A stretch of DNA of 64,000 nt from Aeromonas salmonicida subsp. salmonicida (GCF_001643305.1 NZ_LSGW01000068.1:51114-115113); one strand, 5' to 3'; shown: positions 37,692 through 46,854, numbered from the stretch's first letter. Notes: generated by a model not told the origin, from the letters alone. A program made the numbers and translations.

Positions 37692-38930
37692 TCACTGACT
37701 TCCCTGTCTGGCCGTACCAGACGTGGGGTTATTGTTATTCCTTGTCTGCGCCAGCCCCTTGAGCAGGAGCCAGACGCCACCACAGGCCAGCAGGCTGCAG
37801 GTAATATTGATCCAGGCAAGCCCTGCAAAGCCGTGCAGGGCACCAGTGCTGTCCGAGAAGAGATACCTGGCCGAGATCAGGCTGCCGAGACCTGCCGCCA
37901 CATTGGTCACCGTGCCCTGAAAAGACATGAAGGCGGCGCGCTGATGGGGGGCCGGAATGGCTGCCGTGATGGCGAGCGTGGTGCTGGAGCGTGCCGAGCT
38001 CAGCGCCATGAAGAGGGTAAACAACAGATAGACGGGCACGCCAATGGGGGCGGCGAAGCCGAGCAGAGTGATCAGTGCCAGCAACAGGCTGGTGATCAGA
38101 ATGGCGGCCAGCGCCCGGCCCTGATCGATCCAGCCACCGCACAGCCGCATGGTTGCCATGCTGGCGAGGCCGCCACACAGGTAGAGGGCGGCGATCTGCT
38201 CGCGGGGGAAGGCGAGGTTGAACTGGAAGTAGTTGGCAAAATGCGGGATCAGCAGGAAATGACCGAACATCTGCAAACAGAGAATGAGCAGAGCGCCCTG
38301 GCAGAGCGGCGATCCCAGCAGCTGGCGCAGTCCGCTACCCTGGGGAGAACGGGTGACCGGCAGGGAGGGCAGCAGCAGGGCGCACAGCAGGGCCAGCAGC
38401 AGGCCGCCAGCACCGAACAGCAGGAAGGGGCTCTGCCAGCCGAGCCACTGGGCCAGGATGAGGGCAATGGGCACTATCAGGATGGCGGCCAGCGAGAACG
38501 CCATTCCCACATAGGCGAGGCGGCGGCCCCGCTCGGCCGGAGGAACCAGGTCCAGCACGGCGGCCATCAGGATGGCGGAAAGAGGCCCGGCCACGCAGCC
38601 GGACAGTATGAACAGCATCAGCAGCTGCTGGCTGTTCTGGACCAGGGCGCAGGCCATCAGCAGCAAGAAGCGCAGGGTCAGCAGCACCAGCAGGGCGGGT
38701 TTGCGGTTGACGCGATCGAGCCAGGGGGCTGCGATGAGGCCCATCAGGGCCGCGCCAAGGGTGGCGCCGCCGCTGAAATAACCGGTTTGCTCCGGTTGCA
38801 TGCCGAGGCTGATGACCAGATCCGGCCCGAGCGGCATCACCATCATCATGCTGCCCATGGAGAGCATGTTGATCAGCATCGCCAGATGGATGGCAGCAGG
38901 GGTAGTGGTGACGGCGTTTGCTGGCTTCAT
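37692..38930 (-). CDS. MFS transporter, likely siderophore exporter
   Basis: 412 residues with about twelve TM helices, a major-facilitator protein. The loop between helices 2 and 3 reads GLIAAPWLDRVNRKPALL, the usual MFS signature region. Sitting first in the Fur-controlled unit with the receptor, it most probably exports amonabactin, like EntS for enterobactin (inference from context). The start at 38930 (MKPANAVTTTP) is chosen because family members begin just before helix 1; in-frame extension to 39305 would cross the Fur box. The RBS is weak. Confidence 0.85.
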   Translation of the reverse strand: MKPANAVTTTPAAIHLAMLINMLSMGSMMMVMPLGPDLVISLGMQPEQTGYFSGGATLGAALMGLIAAPWLDRVNRKPALLVLLTLRFLLLMACALVQNSQQLLMLFILSGCVAGPLSAILMAAVLDLVPPAERGRRLAYVGMAFSLAAILIVPIALILAQWLGWQSPFLLFGAGGLLLALLCALLLPSLPVTRSPQGSGLRQLLGSPLCQGALLILCLQMFGHFLLIPHFANYFQFNLAFPREQIAALYLCGGLASMATMRLCGGWIDQGRALAAILITSLLLALITLLGFAAPIGVPVYLLFTLFMALSSARSSTTLAITAAIPAPHQRAAFMSFQGTVTNVAAGLGSLISARYLFSDSTGALHGFAGLAWINITCSLLACGGVWLLLKGLAQTRNNNNPTSGTARQGSQ

Positions 38931-38990
38931 CAGAAGTGGGCTCGAAAAAATGAGTCCGAATTGTATCCGAGCGATTTTTACGTGACAACA

Positions 38991-39009
38991 AATGGTAATC
39001 ATTTTTATT
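38991..39009. promoter_or_regulatory. Fur box upstream of the MFS-receptor operon
   Basis: AATGGTAATCATTTTTATT matches the 19-bp Fur consensus at 16 positions. It lies 61 nt before the MFS start and also upstream of the divergent secretin-like gene. Confidence 0.8.
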
Positions 39010-39186
39010 TGTGTTATTTGATCTATCTCCGTCCTTTCCGCTCGCAGGCTGCCAAGGGGGGCGCTCCGGCCCATGCCGCCATTGCCCCTGGGGTGCAAAG
39101 TCATTGAAAAGCGAGGCAGATGGATCATGATGGTGATAGCCAGACTGGCAGAAGCGGTGAGCCGGGCTTCCGGACAGGAGAGAGAG

Positions 39187-39939
39187 ATGAAAAGGTGGCG
39201 TTGGAGCGGGATCTTGTTGCTGTGGGGGTTCTGGTGCCTGCCGCTGCGGGCCGAGGTCAAGGTGATCCCGGTATTCGAGGCCGAGGCCATGGTGCAGACC
39301 CTCAAGGAGATCTACCCGGACCTCGGGGTGAGTGCCATGGGCAACCAGCTGGTGCTGAGCGGCAGTGCGGCCCAGTTGCAGGAGGCCGAAGCGACCCTGG
39401 CCAAACTCAACCAGCCGCCCCAGAGCCTGTTTGTCGAATGGCGGGTGGATGGTGCCTCAAGCGGTCAGCAGATAGAGGCGGGTATCGGTGGTGATGCGGC
39501 CAAACGGCAATGGCTGCTTGAGGGCAATGCCCGGCAATACCAGCGCAGCCAGAACGACAGCTGGCAGGTGCGCGGCCTGTCGGGGCGGCCCGTGTTGCTG
39601 CAGATGGGCTCCTACCAGCCGGTCACCTTCTATCAGTGGCGCGGTGGTCAGGTGGTGGGCTTGATGCCGCTCATCAACGGTCTCTACGCCACCGCCACCC
39701 TGATAGGGGACAGGGTGCAGATAGCGCTCAGCAGCGAGCAGGCCAGGCTGGAGCAGGGCACCGTCACCACGGGGCAGAATGCCACCGAGGTGAGCGGCGC
39801 CCCGGGTCAGTGGCTGACGGTAGGGGAGTTATCCACCAGCTCGGCGCAGCAAGGGAGCAGCCTGGGTACCCAGTTGCAGGGGGGGAGTGGTACTCAGAGC
39901 GATCGCCAGACCCTGCAGATCCGGGTCACGCGGCAATGA
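39187..39939 (+). CDS. Periplasmic protein with secretin N-domain-like region
   Basis: 250 residues. The signal peptide, about residues 1-22 (RWRWSGILLLWGFWCLPLRA), predicts export. Residues about 25-85 (VIPVFEAEAMVQTLKEIYPDLGVSAMGNQLVLSG..., then a linker and EWRV) resemble the N0/N1 ring-building domains of type II/III secretins, but no secretin barrel follows. The rest is beta-rich, with a Ser/Gly/Gln-rich tail. Start at 39187 after GGAGAGAGAG. Function unknown; it could be an orphan relative of PilQ/GspD accessory domains. It is divergent from the MFS exporter across the Fur box. Confidence 0.65.
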   Translation: MKRWRWSGILLLWGFWCLPLRAEVKVIPVFEAEAMVQTLKEIYPDLGVSAMGNQLVLSGSAAQLQEAEATLAKLNQPPQSLFVEWRVDGASSGQQIEAGIGGDAAKRQWLLEGNARQYQRSQNDSWQVRGLSGRPVLLQMGSYQPVTFYQWRGGQVVGLMPLINGLYATATLIGDRVQIALSSEQARLEQGTVTTGQNATEVSGAPGQWLTVGELSTSSAQQGSSLGTQLQGGSGTQSDRQTLQIRVTRQ

Positions 39940-39954
39940 GTGACCCCTATTTTC

Positions 39955-40416
39955 TCAGTGAGATTGATCGGCCGCGTATTCGCGGATCTGGCGGCTGCGC
40001 AGCAGATACCAGAGTGCCCAGAGGCTGCCGATCAGCACCAGGGCGGTGGGCCAGCTGAACGACCATTTCTGCAGGTTGAGGCTGTGCAGCTGCATCACCA
40101 GGCCGCTGACGGTGGAGCAGAGCAAGAGGCCGCGGCTGTGGCGTCTGAGCCAGGCGCGCACGCTGTCAGTCTGCTGATAGGTGCCGCCGAAGGCGAGCAG
40201 TGCCAGCATGGCGGGCACGTCGGTCAGCAGGCTGATGTAGAGGCTGATCTTGTCCGGATAGAAGAGGGTCAGGATCTCGCTGCCGCTCTCGCGGGTGACC
40301 CCGGCCATCAGAAACAGCCAGACCGAGCGGGTCAGCAAGAGGGCGATGGGCCAAAACCAGAGGGGAGGGCGCAACTGGCCGTGATCGTCATATCTGTGTT
40401 CGGGGTAGAGGGTCAT
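39955..40416 (-). CDS. DUF2919 (YfeZ-like) inner-membrane protein
   Basis: 153 residues with about four TM helices (roughly 19-40, 57-77, 92-112 and 120-140) and the DUF2919 hallmark start YDDHGQLRPPLWFWPIALLL. The LTRSVWLFLMAGVTR segment and a C-terminal basic tail also fit. Function unknown. No strong RBS. Convergent with the secretin-like gene, 15 nt apart. Confidence 0.8.
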   Translation of the reverse strand: MTLYPEHRYDDHGQLRPPLWFWPIALLLTRSVWLFLMAGVTRESGSEILTLFYPDKISLYISLLTDVPAMLALLAFGGTYQQTDSVRAWLRRHSRGLLLCSTVSGLVMQLHSLNLQKWSFSWPTALVLIGSLWALWYLLRSRQIREYAADQSH

Positions 40417-40511
40417 GGTCGCCCGTTATCGCCTGGGTTGTGCAAATGATGAAGAGGATATGGGGCAGAGTGGCGCCCTTTGCAAGGCGTGCCGGGTGAC
40501 ACGAATTAATC

Positions 40512-40529
40512 GGGGGGCCAGTGCCCCCC
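40512..40529 (-). terminator. GC-rich hairpin downstream of corA, possible terminator
   Basis: Six G and six C plus one more pair around a 4-nt loop, 40 nt past the corA stop on the minus strand. It has no good T run, so terminator function is doubtful. Confidence 0.35.
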
Positions 40530-40567
40530 AATCCATCGTCTCTTTTTATCGCACTTTCTGGCGGCGT

Positions 40568-41515
40568 TTACAGCCAGCCTTTGCGCTTGAAGAAGAGGCC
40601 GGTGCCGAGGGATGACATCACCATCAGCACCAGCGACATGGGATAGCCATACTCCCAGGCGAGCTCCGGCATGCGACCGAAGTTCATGCCGTAGATGCTG
40701 GCGATCAGGGTGGGCGGCAGGAAGATCACGGCGGCCACCGAGAAGATCTTGATCACCTTGTTCTGCTCCAGATTGGTGACCCCCATGGAGGCCTCCAGCT
40801 GGAAGTTGATCTTGTCGAACAGGAACTGGGTGTGGGGCAAGAGGGACTCCACGTCGTGCAGCATCTCGTCGATCCACTTGTTCTGCTCGCCCGTCATGCG
40901 CTGGCGCAGGCTGCGTTTGAGAAAGCGCAGGGCGCGGCGGGTATCGTGCAGGGAGAGACGGATCTGGCCGTTGGCCTCTTCCTGCGCCATCAACTCCTTG
41001 AGCATGGGATTGATCTGATCCGGCTCGAAGATTTGATCGGCTGTGTTTTCCAGGGTCTTGTAACCATCTTCGATGAGATCTGAGAGATACTCCACCTTGA
41101 GGTTCTGCACCTCCAGCAGTATGTCGAGGGCATCCTCCACTTCCAGCCTGTCCTGGCGCATGTAGTGGCGCAGCAGGCGCACCAGGCCGATGTCATCCTC
41201 GCGGATGCTGATCAGCAGATTGTTGCGCAGGGTAAAGGAGACGTGGACACCCTTGGTGTCACGGCCGATCCGCTGGGGAAACAGGGAGTGAATGTGCAGA
41301 CCATCGGTATCCCAGTAAAAGCGGGCGGATGCTTCGATGTCGTCCAGCTCTTCCTTGTCGGGGACCTCTTCCAGAAACAGGCCGGTCAACCATTCTCGCT
41401 CCGCCGTGTCCGGCTTGTAGGCATCCAGCCAGACGGTGTTGTCAGGCAGTATGTCGTCAGGCCCGAGCGTGACTATGTCCAGTACCTTGTTATTGAGAAT
41501 GTAGGCGGTGATCAT
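40568..41515 (-). CDS. corA: Magnesium/cobalt transporter CorA
   Basis: 315-residue pentameric Mg2+ channel, same size as the E. coli protein. A large soluble N-terminal domain with long helices is followed by two C-terminal TM helices joined by the invariant YGMNF loop (residues about 276-280) and a basic tail ending FKRKGWL. Start: ATG at 41515 with AAGGGG upstream, matching the family start MITAYILN; a reading from 41566 adds 17 unsupported residues. Confidence 0.95.
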   Translation of the reverse strand: MITAYILNNKVLDIVTLGPDDILPDNTVWLDAYKPDTAEREWLTGLFLEEVPDKEELDDIEASARFYWDTDGLHIHSLFPQRIGRDTKGVHVSFTLRNNLLISIREDDIGLVRLLRHYMRQDRLEVEDALDILLEVQNLKVEYLSDLIEDGYKTLENTADQIFEPDQINPMLKELMAQEEANGQIRLSLHDTRRALRFLKRSLRQRMTGEQNKWIDEMLHDVESLLPHTQFLFDKINFQLEASMGVTNLEQNKVIKIFSVAAVIFLPPTLIASIYGMNFGRMPELAWEYGYPMSLVLMVMSSLGTGLFFKRKGWL

Positions 41516-41797
41516 CTGTCCCCCCTTAAAAAGTCGTGGGTCATCAGGGATGGTTGCACAGGTCATGCGGCCTTAGATCGCGTAGAAAGCGATCCCGTGG
41601 ATAAGCGAAACGGGCCGATGGAAAACCTGAATGCGGCGAACTATACAGGGGCGGGGAGCGCTTGTCAGGGCCTATTCATCCTAGGTTCAGCCTGTTTGCT
41701 CAAAAAAACATCGAGGTCGGATCAGCGGATCCGGCCGTAAAAGTGACTGTCTGTTCATTGCCGCATTGTGCCAAGTACCCACCCGAGGGGACAGGTA
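41516..41797. other. Non-coding region between corA and the ETF-QO 3'-end copies
   Basis: No supported gene. It contains the corA RBS on the minus strand and no clear terminator. From 41798 on it is made of the two partial copies of the neighbouring gene end listed next. Confidence 0.5.
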
Positions 41798-41855
41798 TCA
41801 CCGATTGGGATAGTTGGGTCCTGACCCTCCTTGCGGTGGTGTCCAGACGGTCTGG
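41798..41855 (-). pseudogene. Remnant copy C of the ETF-QO gene 3' end
   Basis: Read on the minus strand it encodes QTVWTPPQGGSGPNYPNR and a stop, against QNIIWTPPQGGSGPNYPNM in the intact gene, with one codon deleted. Within the shared 3' part several differences are third-base changes (CAG/CAA, TCC/TCA, GGG/GGA). It is cut off on its upstream side where copy B begins. Confidence 0.85.
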
Positions 41856-41865
41856 TAGCTACCTG

Positions 41866-41948
41866 TCACATATTGGGATAATTGGGCCCTGCCCCTCCCT
41901 GTGGTGGCGTCCAGACGATGTTCTGGGGCTGAGCATCTTTGATGTCAC
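41866..41948 (-). pseudogene. Remnant copy B of the ETF-QO gene 3' end
   Basis: The minus strand encodes DIKDAQPQNIVWTPPQGG then AGPNYPNM and a stop; the intact gene has DIKDPSQNIIWTPPQGG then SGPNYPNM. The 60-nt core differs from the intact copy at six positions, four of them third-base. Homology ends upstream of DIKD. Confidence 0.88.
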
Positions 41949-41970
41949 CTCTTGGTATCGCTGCACTTCA

Positions 41971-43620
41971 TCACATATTGGGATAGTTGGGCCCGGACCC
42001 TCCCTGCGGTGGTGTCCAGATGATGTTCTGGCTCGGATCCTTGATGTCGCAGGTCTTGCAGTGAATGCAGTTGGCCGCGTTGATCTGCAAATAAGGCTGG
42101 CTCTCGCTTTCCACTATCTCGAACACCCCGGCCGGGCAATAGCGCTGGGCGGGCTCGGCCCAGGTGGGCAGGTTGACCGCCACCGGGATACTCGCGTCCT
42201 GCAACTTGAGGTGGCAGGGCTGATCCTCATCGTGGCTGGTGTTGGCGAGATAAACAGAAGAGAGCTTGTCAAAGCTGAGTTTGCCGTCCGGTTTGGGATA
42301 GCCGATGGGCTGACAACGGCTGGCCATGCGCAGCTGACGGTAGTCAGGCTCCTTGTCCAACAGGGTGATAGAGCCCAGCAGAGGGAAGGAGGCACCCCGC
42401 TGCTCCAGCCAGTTGAAGGCGCCGCCGAGCCAGCGGCCCCAACGATGCAGGGCCGCCCCAAAGTTGCGGGCGGTTTTGAGCTCCTGCCCCAGCCAGCTTT
42501 GTTGCAGCGCATCCTGATACTCGGCCAGATCCCGGCCCCCCTCATCACCGCCGCGCAGCGTCATGGCGACGGTTTTCGCCGCCAGCATCCCCGACTTCAT
42601 GGCGGTGTGGATGCCCTTGATGCGGGAAAAATCCAGGGTACCGGCGTCGCAGCCGATCAAGAGACCGCCGGGGAAGTGCATGCGGGGCAGGGAGTGCCAG
42701 CCACCCTTGGTGATGGCGCGGGCACCGTAGCTGATGCGCTCGCCCCCCAGCAGAGTCTGTGCGATGAGGGGATGGTGCTTGAGGCGCTGGAACTCGTCGA
42801 ACGGGCTGAGCCAGGGGTTGCTGTAGTTGAGATCGACAATCAGCCCGACCGCCACTTGATTGCCATCCATATGATAGAGGTAGAAGCCGCCCTGGCTCTT
42901 GCCGGTGCGCAGCCCGGCCAGTGGCCAGCCGCTGCCGTGCAGCACCTGGCCCGGTTTGGCCTGGCCAGGGGGGACTTGCCACAACTCCTTGAAACCGATG
43001 GCGTAATGCTGCGGCTGGGCGCTGTTTTCCAGATTGAACTCGGCGATCAACTGCTTGCCCAGATGGCCGCGAGCACCTTCGGCAAACAGGGTATAGCGAC
43101 CATGGAGCGCCATGCCGGGCACGTGATCCGATTTGGGATTGCCCGCTCTGTCCAGCCCGAGATCGCCGGTGATCACACCCCGCACCCGTCCCGCTTCCAT
43201 GATGAGCTCGCTTGCGGTAAAACCCGGGTATATTTCGACTCCCAGCTGCTCGGCCTGTTGACCGAGCCAGCGGCAGAGGTTGCCCAGGCTCAGAATATGG
43301 CTGCCATCATTGTGCATGCGCGGCGGCACGGCCCAGTGGGGCAGTTGCAGGGCGCGACGCTCGTTTTGCAACAGATGAACCTGGTCATCGTTGACGGGGA
43401 TGCCAAGGGGCGCCTGCTGCCAGCTGTCCGGCAACAGCTCCTTGAGGGCGACGGGATCGAACAGGGCGCCAGAGAGCAGATGGGCGCCGATTTCCGCTCC
43501 TTTTTCCAGCACGCAGACCGAGAGATCGGCATTGTGCTGCTTCAGGGCGATGGCTGCACTGAGTCCTGCTGGGCCGCCACCGACGATGACGACATCAAAT
43601 TCCATTGCTTCGCGTTCCAT
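41971..43620 (-). CDS. Electron transfer flavoprotein-ubiquinone oxidoreductase
   Basis: 549-residue membrane-associated flavoprotein passing electrons from ETF to ubiquinone. N-terminal FAD motif VVIVGGGPAGLSAA at residues 9-22, HLLSGALFDP near 47, a ubiquinone/membrane region in the middle, and a C-terminal [4Fe-4S] ferredoxin-like domain with CPAG and CIHCKTC cysteines. Length is normal for the family. Start MEREAMEFDVV agrees with gammaproteobacterial members, though an internal Met six codons in is possible. It is divergent from etfB, its electron donor. Two diverged copies of its last 20-27 codons lie just downstream. Confidence 0.94.
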   Translation of the reverse strand: MEREAMEFDVVIVGGGPAGLSAAIALKQHNADLSVCVLEKGAEIGAHLLSGALFDPVALKELLPDSWQQAPLGIPVNDDQVHLLQNERRALQLPHWAVPPRMHNDGSHILSLGNLCRWLGQQAEQLGVEIYPGFTASELIMEAGRVRGVITGDLGLDRAGNPKSDHVPGMALHGRYTLFAEGARGHLGKQLIAEFNLENSAQPQHYAIGFKELWQVPPGQAKPGQVLHGSGWPLAGLRTGKSQGGFYLYHMDGNQVAVGLIVDLNYSNPWLSPFDEFQRLKHHPLIAQTLLGGERISYGARAITKGGWHSLPRMHFPGGLLIGCDAGTLDFSRIKGIHTAMKSGMLAAKTVAMTLRGGDEGGRDLAEYQDALQQSWLGQELKTARNFGAALHRWGRWLGGAFNWLEQRGASFPLLGSITLLDKEPDYRQLRMASRCQPIGYPKPDGKLSFDKLSSVYLANTSHDEDQPCHLKLQDASIPVAVNLPTWAEPAQRYCPAGVFEIVESESQPYLQINAANCIHCKTCDIKDPSQNIIWTPPQGGSGPNYPNM

Positions 43621-43746
43621 CTTGCCTCTGCGCTCGACTTGGCCTAGGGTAGTGCTGGTAGTTTACGTAAACGTAAAGCAATTGTAAGCAAAAAAATGCG
43701 AGGGTTCGTCAATGGATTCACTCAAGAAAAGCGAGGGATGCGCGTC

Positions 43747-44499
43747 ATGAAGCTGCTGGTCGCGATCAAACGGGTAGTCGACTACAACGTCAAGATCCGG
43801 GTGAAGGGAGACGGCTCCAACGTGGAGCTCGCCAATGTGAAGATGGGGATCAACCCGTTTTGTGAAATTGCGGTAGAGGAAGGTGTTCGGCTACGGGAAG
43901 CCGGCATCGCAAACGAGCTGGTGGTGGTGACCTTCGGACCTGAGGCGGCCGCCGAGCAGTTGCGCCATGCCCTGGCGCTGGGGGCGGATCGGGCCCTTCA
44001 CTATGTGACCGATGAGACGCTCACTCCGCTGACGGTTGCTCGCGCCCTGAAAAAGGTGTGTGAGCAGGAGCAGCCATCACTGGTGCTGCTCGGCAAGCAG
44101 TCCATCGATTCTGACAACAACCAGGTGGGCCAGATGCTCTCGGCCCTCACCGACTGGCCGCTGGCCACCTTCGCCTCTGCCATCAAGCTGGTGGAGGAGG
44201 AGTTGCAGGTGACCCGCGAAATCGACGGCGGCCTGGAGACCCTCGGCATGCCGTTGCCTGCCGTGGTGACGGTGGATCTGCGCCTGAACGAGCCCCGCTT
44301 TGCCTCGCTTCCCAACATCATGAAAGCCAAGCGCAAGCCACTCGAGAGTGCCCCCTTCGCGACCCTTGGCGTCGAACCTGCCGGCCACACCCGGCTGCTC
44401 GGTGTGATGGCGCCAGCCGTGCGCAGTGCAGGCATCAAGGTCGGCTCTGTGGACGAGTTGCTGGATAAACTCAGGAACGAAGCCAAGGTGCTGCCATGA
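43747..44499 (+). CDS. etfB: Electron transfer flavoprotein beta subunit
   Basis: 250-residue small ETF subunit, AMP-binding partner of EtfA. Start MKLLVAIKRVVDYNVKIRV and GINPFCEIAVEEGVRL, the family signature VTREIDGGLETLGMPLPAVVTVDLRLNEPR near residues 155-185 (given in part) and the C-terminal arm KPLESAPFATLG are all present. Start: ATG at 43747 with GAGGG 10 nt upstream; an ATG three codons earlier has no spacing for an RBS. Its stop overlaps a short reading frame (ATGA) that leads into etfA. Confidence 0.94.
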   Translation: MKLLVAIKRVVDYNVKIRVKGDGSNVELANVKMGINPFCEIAVEEGVRLREAGIANELVVVTFGPEAAAEQLRHALALGADRALHYVTDETLTPLTVARALKKVCEQEQPSLVLLGKQSIDSDNNQVGQMLSALTDWPLATFASAIKLVEEELQVTREIDGGLETLGMPLPAVVTVDLRLNEPRFASLPNIMKAKRKPLESAPFATLGVEPAGHTRLLGVMAPAVRSAGIKVGSVDELLDKLRNEAKVLP

Positions 44500-44597
44500 G
44501 CACTCTGGTCATGATGGAACATATTGGGTGTCGCCCCCTGGCTGGGATAAGGGCTGGCGCGGTGAAAAGAGTCGCTAACGATAAGGTGCAGCCATGA
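44496..44597 (+). pseudogene. 33-codon frame resembling a truncated etfA start
   Basis: It begins MSTLVMMEH, close to the MSVLVIAEH start of etfA, then diverges into 24 unrelated residues. Its ATG overlaps the etfB stop and its TGA overlaps the etfA start, both as ATGA. It looks like the remains of an earlier etfA 5' end kept in frame, and it could still couple translation from etfB to etfA. Confidence 0.65.
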
Positions 44598-45523
44598 GCG
44601 TACTGGTTATTGCTGAACATCATCAGGGCAAGCTTGCCGACAATGTGGCCCAACTGGTCACGGCAGCGGGCCAGCTCGGCGGCGAGGTGCATCTGTTGCT
44701 GCTGGGCCAGGGACTGACCGAGGCGGGCGAGCAGGGTGCCAGCCTGCAAGGAGTGGACAGGGTGCTGCTGGCCGAGCATCCCATGTTGGCGGAAGGGTTG
44801 AACGACGGCGTCGATCCCCTGCTGTCTGATATTGCACGGGACTATCAGCACTGCCTGATGGCGGCGAGTACCCAGGGCAAGGATATGTTGCCCAGGGTGG
44901 CGGCACGGCTCGGGATGGAGATGCTCTCCGAGGTGATCGGCATAGAGAGTGGCGATACCTTCCTGCGCCCCATCTATGCGGGCAACGCCATTGCCAGGGT
45001 AGCGAGCTCGGCGCCCATCAAGGTGCTGACCATCAGGCCGACCGCCTTTGCCAAAGCCGAGTTCGGGACTGGGCAGGCTGCGGTTGAGCGGCTGCCGGTG
45101 GCCGATGTGGCATGTCGTACCCGTCTGGTCGAGCGCCGCGCCGTGTTGTCCGTCAGGCCGGAACTCGCGGCAGCGCGGGTCGTGGTCTCCGGCGGACGGG
45201 CCCTTGGCTCCAAGGCGCAGTTTGCCCTCATTGAAGCGCTGGCCGACAAGCTGGGCGGGGCGGTGGGGGCCTCGCGCGCCGCCGTTGACGCCGGTTTTGT
45301 GGCCAACGATCTGCAGGTGGGTCAGACCGGCAAGGTGGTCGCTCCCGAGCTCTATATCGCAGTCGGCATCTCGGGGGCCATCCAGCATCTGGCGGGCATG
45401 AAGGAGTCGAAGGTGATAGTGGCCATCAACAAGGACAGCGAGGCCCCCATTTTCCAGGTGGCAGACTACGGTCTGGTGGGGGATCTGTTCACCCTGCTGC
45501 CCGAGCTCACCGCCAAACTCTGA
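44594..45523 (+). CDS. etfA: Electron transfer flavoprotein alpha subunit
   Basis: 309-residue large ETF subunit holding FAD. The N-terminal domain I starts [14 protein letters not shown]; the C-terminal FAD-binding domain has [18 protein letters not shown] near residue 195, [40 protein letters not shown] (given here as family signature) and [31 protein letters not shown] lies 8 nt before the ATG. It forms an operon with etfB, with the 33-codon frame between. A strong terminator follows. Confidence 0.95.
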   Translation: MSVLVIAEHHQGKLADNVAQLVTAAGQLGGEVHLLLLGQGLTEAGEQGASLQGVDRVLLAEHPMLAEGLNDGVDPLLSDIARDYQHCLMAASTQGKDMLPRVAARLGMEMLSEVIGIESGDTFLRPIYAGNAIARVASSAPIKVLTIRPTAFAKAEFGTGQAAVERLPVADVACRTRLVERRAVLSVRPELAAARVVVSGGRALGSKAQFALIEALADKLGGAVGASRAAVDAGFVANDLQVGQTGKVVAPELYIAVGISGAIQHLAGMKESKVIVAINKDSEAPIFQVADYGLVGDLFTLLPELTAKL

Positions 45524-45592
45524 TCTTGTCTGCAATGGGGGTTTGCTGCTTTGGATGCGTGCAAAGCCCCATTTCCATGCACATTCCCCGCA

Positions 45593-45617
45593 AGCCCTGA
45601 CCCGTTCAGGGCTTTTT
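45593..45617 (+). terminator. Rho-independent terminator of etfBA
   Basis: An 8-bp stem AGCCCTGA with TCAGGGCT, a 5-nt loop, and TTTTT. Confidence 0.88.
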
Positions 45618-45747
45618 CGATGGCAGCCCGACTTGACCCGGGTGACAAAAGCTTGAGCCAGCTCCCAAAAAGCCTTTGATCCCGGGGCGGCTCTTGTGTA
45701 AAACCAGACAAGTCATCGATTACTCTCATCCACTCACGGAAAGCGTC

Positions 45748-46836
45748 ATGAGCAAACAGATTTACAACTTCTGCGCCGGCCCAGCCATGTTGCCGGTTGA
45801 AGTCATGGAGCGCGCCCAGCGCGAATTTTGTAATTTTCAGGGGCTGGGAGCCTCGGTCATGGAGCTGTCCCATCGCGGCAAGCCTTATATGGCGGTCGCC
45901 GAGAAGGCCGAAGCCGATCTGCGCGACTTGCTGGCGGTGCCGGACAACTACAAGGTGCTCTTCATGCACGGTGGTGGTCGCGGCCAGTTCTCCGCCGTGC
46001 CCATGAATCTGCTGGGCGGGGCCAACAAGAAGGCTGACTTCCTGCTGACCGGTGTCTGGTCCCAGAGTGCAGTGGATGAAGCCCGCAAGTATGGTGATAT
46101 CCAGACGGTACAAGGGGTTGCCAAGAACGAGCAGGGGATCTCCCATTTGCTGCAGAGTCCGGCGTTTCGCGCCGATGCAGCCTATGTGCACTACTGCCCG
46201 AACGAAACCATTGATGGCATAGAGATGTTCGACATCCCTGCCACCGGCGATGTGCCCCTGGTCGCCGATCTCTCCTCCACCATCCTCTCCCGTCCCATGG
46301 ATGTGAGCCGTTTTGGGGTCATCTACGCCGGAGCCCAGAAGAACATAGGCCCGTCAGGGCTGGCCATCGCCATCGTACGTGACGATCTGCTGAACCAGGC
46401 GAGAGCCGACGTGCCCTCGATTTTTGACTACCAGCTCACTGCCAAGAACGACTCCATGTTCAATACCCCGCCCACCTATGCCTGGTATCTGGCCGGTCTG
46501 GTGTTCGAGTGGCTGAAAGAACAGGGTGGGCTCGAGGCGATGGCCGCGCGCAACAAGGCGAAGGCCGATTTCCTCTACGGCTACCTCGACGACTCCAGCT
46601 TCTACGGCAACAAGGTGGATGTCAGCTGCCGTTCCCGCATGAACATACCTTTCCAGCTGAAAAATGACGCCCTGGACAAGCAGTTCCTGGCCGAGTCCGA
46701 AGCCGCCGGTCTGTTGGCACTGAAAGGGCACCGTATCGTCGGTGGCATGCGCGCCAGCCTCTATAACGCCATGCCACTGGAAGGGGTCAAGGCCCTGGTG
46801 AGCTTTATGGATGGCTTTGCCAAGCGCCACGGCTGA
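45748..46836 (+). CDS. serC: Phosphoserine aminotransferase
   Basis: 362-residue PLP enzyme of serine and pyridoxine synthesis, the same length as E. coli SerC. Start [11 protein letters not shown], then [19 protein letters not shown] near 72-90, the PLP lysine region [17 protein letters not shown] near 190-206, [17 protein letters not shown] and [18 protein letters not shown]. Start: ATG at 45748 after CGGAAAG; 24 upstream in-frame codons are not conserved. Its position next to aroA matches the common serC-aroA arrangement, although a terminator sits between the two here. Confidence 0.96.
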   Translation: MSKQIYNFCAGPAMLPVEVMERAQREFCNFQGLGASVMELSHRGKPYMAVAEKAEADLRDLLAVPDNYKVLFMHGGGRGQFSAVPMNLLGGANKKADFLLTGVWSQSAVDEARKYGDIQTVQGVAKNEQGISHLLQSPAFRADAAYVHYCPNETIDGIEMFDIPATGDVPLVADLSSTILSRPMDVSRFGVIYAGAQKNIGPSGLAIAIVRDDLLNQARADVPSIFDYQLTAKNDSMFNTPPTYAWYLAGLVFEWLKEQGGLEAMAARNKAKADFLYGYLDDSSFYGNKVDVSCRSRMNIPFQLKNDALDKQFLAESEAAGLLALKGHRIVGGMRASLYNAMPLEGVKALVSFMDGFAKRHG

Positions 46837-46854
46837 GGCGTTTTCCCCAATTGC

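Noticed and set aside
35514..39107. 1197-codon open frame on the plus strand opposite the receptor and MFS genes
   Set aside because: It is antisense to two well-recognised proteins with signal peptide, plug and TM signatures. Its translation is low-complexity Gly/Gln/His-rich, typical of the complement of GC-rich coding DNA.
41662..43647. 661-codon plus-strand frame opposite the ETF-QO gene
   Set aside because: It is antisense to the flavoprotein and runs through the gene-end remnants; no independent support.
44519..44530. CATATTGGG shared with the ETF-QO 3'-end copies
   Set aside because: Nine to ten bases only, in the opposite gene context; expected by chance at this scale and not extended by flanking similarity.
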